DNA of 64,000 nt from Chloroflexota bacterium. Lineage in GTDB: Bacteria; Chloroflexota; Ktedonobacteria; Ktedonobacterales; JADMIN01. Location: contig JAJPKE010000010.1 in the NCBI GenBank assembly GCA_021323855.1, positions 124,001 through 188,000 on the forward strand, given 5' to 3'. The notes under the pieces are model-generated. The model was not told the origin of the DNA and ran no database searches. It saw only the letters and a program-made list of their open reading frames with translations. Shown piece after piece: positions 34,053 through 42,537 of this stretch. Both the position numbers and the translations under genes were made by a program. Each line of letters starts with the position of its first letter. Position 1 is the stretch's first letter.

Positions 34053-35177
34053 TCAGTCGAAGCGCACGATAAGTTCATCCAGCGGACGGCGCGGGCGGCG
34101 TTTGGGTTCGCGCGCCGCATAGCCGACGGTGATGAGCGCGTGAGGGATCAGGCTGCTATCCAGTTCGAGCGCAGCGCGCACCGTATCCGGGCAGAAGAGT
34201 GGCGCACACATCCAGCCGCAGTCCAGGCCGAGCGCATACGCTGAGAGCAGCAGATTTTGTATGGCAGCGCCCAAACTCTGAATCGCCATGATCTCCTCTG
34301 CATGCTGGCGGTCTGGGTCTGGATACTGGTCGAGGTCTTCCAGATAGAGGCAGACCAGCACGATGGCGGGCGCGGTGCGGATGCGTTCATGCGACTTCTC
34401 CAGCCGTAGTTGGATGATTTCTTCCGGCTGGCCGTCCATCGCCAGCGTTCGCTTCCATTCCTCGCCCATTGCGTCTGCGAGCAGATGCTTTGGCTCGTTG
34501 CGCGTCAGGACGGCGAAACGCCAGGGTTGGCGTCCGTGCGGCGAGGGCGCCCACTGCGCCGCCGCTAGCATCATTTCCAGCGCGCGCCGTGGTACCGGGC
34601 GTTGCTGGAAGGCGCGCACCGAGCGGCGGCCACGCGCCAGCGGCAAGAAGTTCACTCCGCGCCCAGGTTGCAGCCAGATATTCTGTCTCTCCTGGTCATT
34701 CTGGCTGGCATTGGCCTCTTGCGATTCGTCAGGCGCGTCTAGCGCCGGTCCCCACGACACAACCCGTTCAGGCGACAGCGCGATGACCGGCATTTCTTCA
34801 AGGTTCATCGCCCGGTACTGCACGTAACGGACACGCAGCAACTCCACTGCGCGTGCATGCTCCGGCGCACCCGGCTCAATCACTTCGGCCCGTCCCTCGA
34901 CCAGCACGTAGCCCAGGCGTGACCAGTCATCGTCGTAGCGGTCAATCAATAGCGTCGCCTCGTGCCGCGCCTCAATATTGCGCACACGCCGCAGGTGGCG
35001 CGCGGCAATGCGTTTTGGCTTCTCATCGAGCGGCGAATAGAACTGTGCGCCATCATACGCATAGCAGACCGGCACAGCGGTGGGATGCCCCTCTGCATCA
35101 GCGGTCGCCAGCCGCGCTACGCGCTGCGCCCGGACAAATGCCTCCTCGCGCTCAGTTAGCCGTGTTCGCTTTCCCAC
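34053..35177 (-). CDS. Fusion of F420-type PPOX protein and nitroreductase
   Basis: This 374-residue protein joins two flavin/deazaflavin domains. Residues about 1-145 match the PPOX-class, probably F420-dependent subgroup (ARLATADAEGHPTAVPVCYA, DEKPKR, RRVRNIEARHEATLLIDRYD, WSRLGYVLVEGRAEVI). Residues about 185-374 form a nitroreductase fold (FLPLARGRRSVRAFQQRPVP, AAAQWAPSPHGRQPWRFAVL, AIQSLGAAIQNLLLSAYALG, HALITVGYAAREPKRRPRRP) like the C-terminal domain of FbiB of F420 biosynthesis. The linker is Gln/Asn-rich. The start is a GTG. The fusion suggests F420- or FMN-linked redox work; the substrate is unknown. Confidence 0.85.
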   Translation of the reverse strand: MGKRTRLTEREEAFVRAQRVARLATADAEGHPTAVPVCYAYDGAQFYSPLDEKPKRIAARHLRRVRNIEARHEATLLIDRYDDDWSRLGYVLVEGRAEVIEPGAPEHARAVELLRVRYVQYRAMNLEEMPVIALSPERVVSWGPALDAPDESQEANASQNDQERQNIWLQPGRGVNFLPLARGRRSVRAFQQRPVPRRALEMMLAAAQWAPSPHGRQPWRFAVLTRNEPKHLLADAMGEEWKRTLAMDGQPEEIIQLRLEKSHERIRTAPAIVLVCLYLEDLDQYPDPDRQHAEEIMAIQSLGAAIQNLLLSAYALGLDCGWMCAPLFCPDTVRAALELDSSLIPHALITVGYAAREPKRRPRRPLDELIVRFD

Positions 35178-35429
35178 GTCCGGTACTTCTCTCTGATTTC
35201 TCGGTATTTGTTGACAGAACTAACTTTATGCGCCATATCACTCGCTTTTGGTACTATGCCGCAATCATCGCGTCAGTTGGAAGAGGGACAACTGTGGGCA
35301 GGCGGTAAATATACCTATTGCGCCCCCTTCGTGGAATGAGTACTATCAACTAAACACTTTTGGCAAAGCTATTGAAAGACTGTTGAAACCTGCATGCGCC
35401 GCTAGGCGCTCTTGATCGGCGGGCCAACA

Positions 35430-36704
35430 ATGCCTTCTGCGCAGCCGAGCGTCATCAAGCGCCGTGTACTCAGAATGTTGCTGCCATTGGATAATGGGCC
35501 GCAAGAGATACGCGCGCTCGACGGGCTGCGCGCCATCGCTGCGTTGAGCATCGTCGTTTTCCACTCCTATCAAACGGCTAACCTTGCACAAACGTCCTGG
35601 GGAAGCAAGTTCTTCGATCAAGCCTATTTTTTGGCCACTGGGGTGCATCTTTTCTTCGTACTTTCCGGGTTCCTCCTTTTCCTCCCGTATGCTAGAGCAA
35701 TGTTACATGCCAAACCTCTGCCTTCGGCGCGGCAATTCTATCGGCGCCGCGCATTACGCATTTTGCCGGCCTATTGGGTTTGTCTGCTAGTGCTGGCGAT
35801 CATAATCCCCGCAACATTTAGCGGTCTGACCTTCGCAGAAGACATGTTGACGCATATCACGCTGATTCATGATTACTTTCCCTCCTTCAATCGTGATATC
35901 GAGGGACCATTCTGGACGCTGGCGGTTGAATGGCAGTTCTATCTTCTTCTGCCAGTCATAGGAGTTGTCATTGCCCGTATTGTCGGCGTTTCGCGTTCGA
36001 TTGGACGTATTGCCGCATGTATCGGCGGTCTCATCGGACTGTCGCTGACGATGCGCGTGATCGGTACGCTGCTGATGGCGTATCTGCCATCTTTCCATGG
36101 CATCATCGCTACTATTGGCCAGATCATTACCCTCCTCATTTTGGGATCACAGGGAAAGTTTCTCGAAGTATTTGCTGTAGGGATGTTGTGCGCAACCCTC
36201 TACGTTGCTACCATTGAAGAACATATGCTCTCTGCTATTCATTTACGCCGCTTTTCCTGGTTCTTGCTGGTCGAGGCCATTGTTTTGCTTGGTGTCCTGA
36301 CGCCTTTCTGGTATGACACTGTGCCCGAATATGTTCCTGGTGGTCGTTTGGGATTTGGGCTTATCGCGCCGCTCTACGTTGGTCTTGGCTATGGCGCGCT
36401 CCTCTTGGCAATCGTTTGGGGTGGCAGGCTTATTCACACGCCATTTGAGTTTTATCCCTTACGCTTCATTGGCCTGATCTCATTTAGTCTCTATATGTGG
36501 CATCTTCCTATCACCCGTCCGTTGATTCCTGCTCTGGAGAGCATCGCTCTCGGGTGGCGTCTTCCGCTAGCCTTTCTCGTGGCGTATCTCTCCTATCAGT
36601 TGGTGGAGCGGCCCTTCCTCAGCCGCCGCCACAAACATGAGCGCATTGCGATGCTATCTGCGATTCCGCCACTTCCGGCTGAGAAAGTGATAGGTGCAGA
36701 CTAG
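35430..36704 (+). CDS. Acyltransferase-3 family membrane protein (copy 1)
   Basis: This 424-residue protein has about ten hydrophobic segments and the acyltransferase-3 (OafA/YrhL) signatures: IRALDGLRAIAALSIVVFHS with the catalytic-type His at the N-terminus, GVHLFFVLSGFLLFLPYARA, FYRRRALRILPAYWVCL, GPFWTLAVEWQFYLLLPVI and ISFSLYMWHLPI. These enzymes O-acylate surface sugars or lipids at the membrane. The gene at 39807-41093 is a close paralogue. The ATG at 35430 has no strong ribosome-binding site. Confidence 0.92.
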   Translation: MPSAQPSVIKRRVLRMLLPLDNGPQEIRALDGLRAIAALSIVVFHSYQTANLAQTSWGSKFFDQAYFLATGVHLFFVLSGFLLFLPYARAMLHAKPLPSARQFYRRRALRILPAYWVCLLVLAIIIPATFSGLTFAEDMLTHITLIHDYFPSFNRDIEGPFWTLAVEWQFYLLLPVIGVVIARIVGVSRSIGRIAACIGGLIGLSLTMRVIGTLLMAYLPSFHGIIATIGQIITLLILGSQGKFLEVFAVGMLCATLYVATIEEHMLSAIHLRRFSWFLLVEAIVLLGVLTPFWYDTVPEYVPGGRLGFGLIAPLYVGLGYGALLLAIVWGGRLIHTPFEFYPLRFIGLISFSLYMWHLPITRPLIPALESIALGWRLPLAFLVAYLSYQLVERPFLSRRHKHERIAMLSAIPPLPAEKVIGAD

Positions 36705-36832
36705 AACCAATGATGAAATACCTGCGCATCAACACCGCCGTGTTGTCCATAAAGCGCATGCTCGTGCGTTATATCTGATGAGTGCTGTGTAGCCGCTCGT
36801 TCCCTGGATGTCCGCCCTGTCTGTCCTGCCTT

Positions 36833-36880
36833 ATACACCGCCCCTGGTGTATTGACAGATCATCTACTTGCCTGTATGCT
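36833..36880 (+). promoter_or_regulatory. Promoter with operator-like inverted repeat for the second C39-like protease
   Basis: TTGACA (36852-36857) and TATGCT (36875-36880) are 17 bases apart. Touching the -35 is an inverted repeat ATACACC / GGTGTAT with a six-base spacer (36833-36852). The -10 is followed by AGCGA, similar to the promoter of the paralogue at 2773-2801. Confidence 0.65.
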
Positions 36881-36935
36881 AGCGAAGCGACACGGCAATA
36901 GAGGCGGACATGTGAGAGCGATATGGGAGATGGAT

Positions 36936-38900
36936 ATGCCAACAAAGCAGTCGGCACGACTGTTGAAACAGGATACTCTAGGAAATGGCAACAAGGGCGC
37001 CGGTCACCTGGTCTTCAGTATCTTCAAGCGGCGTCCGGTTCGTATCAGTCTGATTGTCATTCTGTTAGTATCGGTAGCCGGGGCGCTGGCTATTTATGTG
37101 CTGCCGGCGCATGCGGGTACGAAAACCGCGCAAGCCACCCTCTACGGTCCAGATAATGCAAAGGTGCTGGCTGCCGTTCAGGCGGCGCAGTGGCCTCAGC
37201 AGAAAAACAATTGGTGTGGCGTGGCAACGATTGCCGCCATCGCCCAGTTTCGGGGTCAGGCAATCTCGCAGCAGAATGTCGCTGATTATCTGAATAGCGC
37301 GGCGGCGGTGAGTATCTGGGGGACTCCAGGCTCCTCACCAACCGCCTGGGGACCGGCGTTCAAGGCAGATATCGCGCGTGATGTTGGCACGGACCCGCGT
37401 TCGCTGGCGACTGGCCTGAGCGCCGAAGGGCAAGGGCATTACCATCAGCTTGTCGCGTTGAATGGTAGTTATGACGCTACGCTTCATCTCGTCGCCGACC
37501 TTGTACGCACGCAGGAGCCGATCAGTGTCATCGTCTATCATGGTCTTCATTCGGTGCTGGTCAGCGGCGTGGAGGCGACGGGAGATCCCGTCACCAACCC
37601 TGGCAGCATCACCGGCCTGGAAGTATGGGACCCCGGCTATGGCATTCCCAACGGCAATATTCAGAATGCCCAGGAAGTGCTGGTGCCGCTGAACACCTGG
37701 CTGACGAATCAGTACTATTGGGGGTCGCCCTATAGCGCCAATTATTTTGGCTCTATCGCCGCTGATCCCGACCCCTCGGTCGGTACCCCATACACCTATG
37801 ACCCGACGCAGAGCGACAATGGGCATCTCTGGATTGGGCACTATGTCTATTTCCGGCAGGACGCCTCAACTGATCCATCACTGAACGTGACGACCGACTG
37901 GGCTTTCAGCCAGGCCGGCGCATTGATCGAAGGATTCCATGGCGAAGTGCCGTCGGGCTACACCGGCCCCATCACCTCGATTCCCAATCCGTTCACCATG
38001 AATGACAATAGCATTGATGCGCCGGCTTTCTGGTCGGAATCCGCGTATCCGCCAGTGGCCAACTCGTCGTTTGCTCCTGTCAGTGTGTTGGCCTGGGCGG
38101 GCACTGATAGGGCGCATAGCCTCAATGTGGAAACGTCCAACGACGGCATCCACTACACGAATAAAATCACGTTGGGCGATAACTCGTTTGCTCGTCCTAG
38201 CATCCTTGTCGTGCCAGTGAACACTACCAACGTGGTCATCATGGCGTGGGCGGGCAATGACCGCAATCACTCGCTCAATGTCATGTACGATGTGTACGGC
38301 GCGCGTAAGAAAGTGACCTTCGCAGAATACACCCCATTCGCGCCATCGCTGGCCTATTTCGGCGGTCAGGTGTGGATCGCCTGGGCGGGCACCGACGCGA
38401 ATCACACGCTAAATGTGCGGGCGTTAGGTCCGCAGGGGCTTGTGCCGGGCGTCAAGACGACATTGTGGTCGCATGATAGCGGCTCGTCTCCCGATCTGGT
38501 GGCCGATCCACATGATAGCCAGATGTTGCTATCCTGGCAGATGAGTGGCTCTAACCATCCCAACTTCATGCAATCGGCGAATGGAACGACCTGGACGGCG
38601 GGATTGGCTGCTCCATCGTCGGGCACGACCGGCTCTACACCCAGTTTGATGGCGCTCAACCCGGCGCAGACGAATATGCCAGAATATTATTGGGCGTGGA
38701 CGGGCACCAATTCTTCGCGTACCGTGTACATCCAGATGACGAGTACGCTGAATACCTGGTCTTCGCCGATTGTTGCGCTGCCGGAGGCCGCGACAGGTGC
38801 GCCATCGCTTGGTTTTGCCGGTCAGGCGCGCCAGATTCTGATCGTCTGGACGGGCACCGATAGCGGCCATCACCTGAACGTGGCAATTCTCCCAGTCTAA
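36936..38900 (+). CDS. Secreted C39-like protease with six-repeat beta-propeller
   Basis: This 654-residue protein starts at the ATG at 36936, six bases after GGGAG and downstream of its promoter. Residues about 33-55 are a signal or anchor (FKRRPVRISLIVILLVSVAG). The protease domain has Cys94 (KNNWCGVATIAAI), His205 (YHGLHSVLVSG) and Asp232 (EVWDPGYG), a papain-like triad. The C-terminal 270 residues contain six repeats of about 45 residues carrying W-x-G-[TN]-[DN]-x-x-H-x-L-N-V (WAGTDRAHSLNV, WAGNDRNHSLNV, WAGTDANHTLNV, WTGTDSGHHLNV and two weaker), which predicts a six-bladed propeller, perhaps for sugar or surface binding. It is the larger paralogue of the protease at 1624. Confidence 0.85.
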   Translation: MPTKQSARLLKQDTLGNGNKGAGHLVFSIFKRRPVRISLIVILLVSVAGALAIYVLPAHAGTKTAQATLYGPDNAKVLAAVQAAQWPQQKNNWCGVATIAAIAQFRGQAISQQNVADYLNSAAAVSIWGTPGSSPTAWGPAFKADIARDVGTDPRSLATGLSAEGQGHYHQLVALNGSYDATLHLVADLVRTQEPISVIVYHGLHSVLVSGVEATGDPVTNPGSITGLEVWDPGYGIPNGNIQNAQEVLVPLNTWLTNQYYWGSPYSANYFGSIAADPDPSVGTPYTYDPTQSDNGHLWIGHYVYFRQDASTDPSLNVTTDWAFSQAGALIEGFHGEVPSGYTGPITSIPNPFTMNDNSIDAPAFWSESAYPPVANSSFAPVSVLAWAGTDRAHSLNVETSNDGIHYTNKITLGDNSFARPSILVVPVNTTNVVIMAWAGNDRNHSLNVMYDVYGARKKVTFAEYTPFAPSLAYFGGQVWIAWAGTDANHTLNVRALGPQGLVPGVKTTLWSHDSGSSPDLVADPHDSQMLLSWQMSGSNHPNFMQSANGTTWTAGLAAPSSGTTGSTPSLMALNPAQTNMPEYYWAWTGTNSSRTVYIQMTSTLNTWSSPIVALPEAATGAPSLGFAGQARQILIVWTGTDSGHHLNVAILPV

Positions 38901-38918
38901 AGGTCTAAGGATAACAGA

Positions 38919-39581
38919 ATGGCATCTAAGGTTCGACAATGGCCCGGATGGTCTGGTGGTGCTCACCGGAATGGCACCAATGCGCGCAGGATGAGATGGC
39001 GTTTGATGCTCGTCATGGCTGTGCTAATGTCCATGTTGTTATGGGCAATGGCAGCGTGTGGCGGGCCATCATCTGGCGGCACTACCCCGGCAACGCAGCC
39101 TGGTATCAGCGCCAATCCGCCAGTTTCGCCAACTGTGATGACGAATACGCCGACGGTTACTCCTGCGCCAGCGGGATTCCAGGCTGATTTCACTGAACAA
39201 TACACCGCCGTCGCCTGTTCCGGCAACCAGCCGACGGGTTCGGTCTGCGTCACAACTCATGGGTCGGGGCAGGTCAACAACGGAGGGAGTAGCCTGGGCA
39301 ACGCATCGCTCAGCCGTACCTCCGTCTATGCGCCCGGTGGAACTGACTCGTGTGGGTCCGCGACAACCAATGGAACGTTGACGCTGGCGACGGGTGATAC
39401 GATTACCTTCCGGGCGACCGGCACATTTTGCCGCGCTACCCAGGTGGCAACGTTCACCTATACGATCACAGGTGGCACGGGCCGGTATCTGAATGCGAGC
39501 GGGAGCGGAAAAATACAGGTGCCTACTCCACAATCGAGCAGTTCTGGCACGGAAAGCTGGACTGGGACTCTTCTTCCATAG
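38919..39581 (+). CDS. Secreted lipoprotein of unknown function
   Basis: This 220-residue protein has a lipoprotein signal: a basic start, the hydrophobic run LMLVMAVLMSMLLW, then the lipobox AMAACGG with Cys47. After it comes a Thr/Pro/Ser-rich linker (TPATQPG) and a C-terminal beta-rich domain with four Cys and TITGGTGRYLNASGSGKI, a motif shared by many small exported beta-barrel-like proteins. It follows the protease gene by 18 bases, probably in one operon. It may tether or partner the protease at the cell surface; this is inference. Confidence 0.8.
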   Translation: MASKVRQWPGWSGGAHRNGTNARRMRWRLMLVMAVLMSMLLWAMAACGGPSSGGTTPATQPGISANPPVSPTVMTNTPTVTPAPAGFQADFTEQYTAVACSGNQPTGSVCVTTHGSGQVNNGGSSLGNASLSRTSVYAPGGTDSCGSATTNGTLTLATGDTITFRATGTFCRATQVATFTYTITGGTGRYLNASGSGKIQVPTPQSSSSGTESWTGTLLP

Positions 39582-39806
39582 CGCCAACAGGTGATCTGCT
39601 ATCCTCAGGCGCCGTCATAAGCGATAATGGGAGCGTCTGACATGGTATCTGCTCGCCAGAGCAGTTGCTCCTCGTGCCTTAACTGCGTATGACTGTGTAT
39701 GAGAAGGTAGTCATGCCGCTTCATTAGATATTCGTTACCATCAATACGAGCTGTAGAGAGGATAGCGAGAAGCGCCAATTTGCATGAGAGTCAGGAAGAG
39801 GTAGAT

Positions 39807-41093
39807 TTGAGCAGGCAACTGGGCGATGTCTGGTCAAAAGTCCGAACCAGGCTTTTGCCGATGGATAATGGGCCGCAAGAGATCCGCGCGCTTGATGGCT
39901 TGCGCGCCATCGCTGCGTTGAGCATTGTCGCATTTCATACCTATCTGACCGCTAAGCTAGAGTACAAGCCATGGGGTCCGATTGCATACAATTTTGCGTA
40001 CTTCCTGGCTACTGGCGTCCACCTTTTCTTTGTGCTGTCTGGCTTTTTGCTATTCCTGCCTTATGTTCGAGCGATGTTGCATGCCAGATCTCTCCCCTCC
40101 GCCAAACGATTCTATCGGCGGCGCGCGCTCCGCATTTTGCCTGCATACTGGGCCTGTCTGACGCTGCTCTTGTTCCTGGCGCCGTCCGCCTTCAAAGGAC
40201 TATCGCTAGCGCAAGATATCGGCGTGCATGTGATTTTGGTCCATGATGATTTCCCGCGTTTCGCTCAGGACCTAGATGGCCCATTCTGGACGTTAGCGGT
40301 GGAAGTGCAGTTTTATGTCGTCCTTCCGCTGCTGGCTTTTCTGACGTCAAAGCTGGTGGGCGCCTCGCGTTCGTTGGCACGCCTGGCTATAGGTGTCGGT
40401 TGCATCATTGCCACCGCTCTTTTGGTGCGCACGGCAGATGCCGTTATTATGACGGGTATTCCTACATTCAGTGGCATAACGGGAACGATTGCTCGTGTAT
40501 TCGTGCTGATTACGATGGGGTCGTTGGGGAAGTTTCTCGAAGTTTTCGCGGTGGGGATGCTCTGCGCCACCCTCTACGTTGCTACGGTTGAGGAGAAAAT
40601 GTTCTCCCCCAAACAGCAGCACCGGCTAGCGTGGCTCCTTCTGGGCGAAGCCGTTGTTCTATTGGCCGCGCTGGTTCCATTTCAAACGTTTGCTTCATCT
40701 CGCTATGCTCCGGGTACGGTGATAGGCTTTGCAGGCGTCACGATCCCCTTTTTCATTGGTCTTGGCTACGGTTCGTTGCTGCTGGCGATTGTGTGGGGAA
40801 ATAAGTTCATTCGCGCGCCTTTCGAGTTCTATCCTTTGCGTTTCATCGGCCTGATCTCGTACAGCCTCTACATGTGGCATCTTCCGATCATTCACCCATT
40901 GATTCCGGCTCTGGCCAGTCTTACTCTCAAGTGGCGCGTTCCGCTGGCCTTTCTCGTTGCGTATCTCTCCTATCAGTTGGTGGAGCGGCCCTTCCTCAGC
41001 CGCCGCCACAAGAATGAGCAGGCCAAAGAGAATCCCGCCGCGCTGCCGGTTGCCGATGAGCCTGCACTTGCCGTTGGCCAGGGCACGCCATAA
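39807..41093 (+). CDS. Acyltransferase-3 family membrane protein (copy 2)
   Basis: The protein has 428 residues from the TTG at 39807, which follows GAGG by five bases; a TTG at 39780 and an ATG at 39858 are other options. Its sequence closely parallels copy 1: GPQEIRALDGLRAIAALSIV, GVHLFFVLSGFLLFLPYVRA, FYRRRALRILPAYWACL, FWTLAVEVQFYVVLPLL, and the near-identical tail LVERPFLSRRHKNEQ. The DNA is also very similar at both ends, so the pair arose by a fairly recent duplication around the protease and lipoprotein genes. Likely an O-acyltransferase at the membrane; acceptor unknown. Confidence 0.9.
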   Translation: MSRQLGDVWSKVRTRLLPMDNGPQEIRALDGLRAIAALSIVAFHTYLTAKLEYKPWGPIAYNFAYFLATGVHLFFVLSGFLLFLPYVRAMLHARSLPSAKRFYRRRALRILPAYWACLTLLLFLAPSAFKGLSLAQDIGVHVILVHDDFPRFAQDLDGPFWTLAVEVQFYVVLPLLAFLTSKLVGASRSLARLAIGVGCIIATALLVRTADAVIMTGIPTFSGITGTIARVFVLITMGSLGKFLEVFAVGMLCATLYVATVEEKMFSPKQQHRLAWLLLGEAVVLLAALVPFQTFASSRYAPGTVIGFAGVTIPFFIGLGYGSLLLAIVWGNKFIRAPFEFYPLRFIGLISYSLYMWHLPIIHPLIPALASLTLKWRVPLAFLVAYLSYQLVERPFLSRRHKNEQAKENPAALPVADEPALAVGQGTP

Positions 41094-41370
41094 GTGGTTG
41101 ATGAAAGCCATTTTACGCCCGCTCATTTGCGCTCCTACGTTTGCCATCTCCTGTGCTACAATGCGAGTAGTATGCTCGCCACTGCTGCGGCATGTGCAGC
41201 GGTGGGACAATAGTTCTCAACGGTCTGTGATGCGATGTCACGCGATTCGGGGAGAATTGGACCCTATTTTGCGAGCGTATGCTGAAGAGACCTGCGATTT
41301 CCTCGAATTCGCGGAGCTATGATGTACCGACCTGTACACGAGATATGTGATGAGTTCAAGGAGACGCGGC

Positions 41371-42423
41371 ATGTCTGACCACGCCACAGAACATCCAGCC
41401 AGCCGCACCCCAGTGCAGGCGCTTCCGCAGAGCGACGCGCAGGCGATCACCGACATCATTGTGCCGCCGTGCCTCATCGCCGGGTCTGCGAGTGAAGTGC
41501 TGGCGGGTGAGATTGCGCGCCGGTTGGATATGCCCTTGCTGGAACGGTCCATCGAGCGTTTTCCCGATGGCGAGATCAAGATACGGCTGGGCAGCAGTGT
41601 ACGCGGGCACGATGCCTATATCATCCAATCTACTTGCGAGCCGGTCAACGAAAACCTGGTCGAACTGTTCCTGATGATTGATACGCTCTGCCGAGCCTCT
41701 GCCAGCCGTCTCACCGTCGTTATTCCCTACTATGCCTATGCCCGGCAGGACCGCAAATTCGTGGGCCGCGAACCCATCTCTGCGAAGTTGGTGGCGAATT
41801 TGTTGACGGCGGCGGGCGCGCATCGTATCGTCGCTGTGGACCTGCATAGCCCGGCGATTCAGGGATTTTTCGACATCGGCATGGACCACCTGACGGCGAT
41901 TCCGCTGCTCTCGCAATACCTCAAAGAGCGGATTCCACGCGACAGCGTGATCGTTTCGCCGGATACCGGCGGCGTGAAGCGCGCCGACCTCTTCGCACGG
42001 TCGCTCGATCTGCCCATCGCCATTCTGCACAAACGACGGGCCAATGCGCTCGAAGTGGAGATTGCCGCTGTGATTGGCGATGTACGCGGCAAGCACGCCA
42101 TCATCGTAGATGACATCGTGGCCACCGGCGGCACGATTCATCAGGCGGTGGACACGTTGGTAGCGGCGGGCGCGCACCCGGATGTACGTGTGGTAGCGAC
42201 GCATGGCGTGCTGGCTGGCAACGCGCCGGATGTCTTGCGACATCCGGCAATCGCCGAGATCGTCGTCACCGATACCGTGCCGGTGCCGGAGCGGGTGCGC
42301 GCTGCCTTGCCGGGGCTGCATATCGTCTCGGTGGCTGATCTGCTGGCGAATGCTATCGAGCGGCTGCATAACGGGCTATCGTTGAGTGCGCTCTTCGCCC
42401 ACGATGCTGCGCCACCGATCTAG
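41371..42423 (+). CDS. prs: Ribose-phosphate pyrophosphokinase (PRPP synthetase)
   Basis: A 350-residue enzyme that makes PRPP from ribose 5-phosphate and ATP. It has the family blocks SIERFPDGEIKIRLGSSVRG, VIPYYAYARQDRK (ATP loop), AVDLHSPAIQGFFDI, VVSPDTGGVKRAD and the PRPP-binding IIVDDIVATGGTIHQA. An N-terminal extension of about 45 residues precedes the usual start and looks disordered. The ATG at 41371 follows AAGGAG; an ATG at 41350 in the same frame has none. PRPP feeds, among others, the nicotinate phosphoribosyltransferase encoded elsewhere in this window. Confidence 0.93.
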   Translation: MSDHATEHPASRTPVQALPQSDAQAITDIIVPPCLIAGSASEVLAGEIARRLDMPLLERSIERFPDGEIKIRLGSSVRGHDAYIIQSTCEPVNENLVELFLMIDTLCRASASRLTVVIPYYAYARQDRKFVGREPISAKLVANLLTAAGAHRIVAVDLHSPAIQGFFDIGMDHLTAIPLLSQYLKERIPRDSVIVSPDTGGVKRADLFARSLDLPIAILHKRRANALEVEIAAVIGDVRGKHAIIVDDIVATGGTIHQAVDTLVAAGAHPDVRVVATHGVLAGNAPDVLRHPAIAEIVVTDTVPVPERVRAALPGLHIVSVADLLANAIERLHNGLSLSALFAHDAAPPI

Positions 42424-42490
42424 CCGTCAAACTCAGAGAGATGCGACGGAGAATCAGTCTATCGGCTTCCTAGCGAAAGATATCGGGCGC

Positions 42491-42496
42491 TATAAT
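42491..42496 (+). promoter_or_regulatory. -10 box upstream of the M20 peptidase gene
   Basis: A perfect TATAAT lies 41 bases before the ATG at 42538. No clear -35 is visible. Confidence 0.4.
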
Positions 42497-42537
42497 GCGA
42501 ACTGCTGAATAGAAGGCACTGACGAAATGAGGGTGAG

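Noticed and set aside
36852..36935. Start of the propeller protease at a TTG at 36852
   Set aside because: The TTG is part of a TTGACA -35 box with a 17-base spacer to TATGCT; the ATG at 36936 has the ribosome-binding site.
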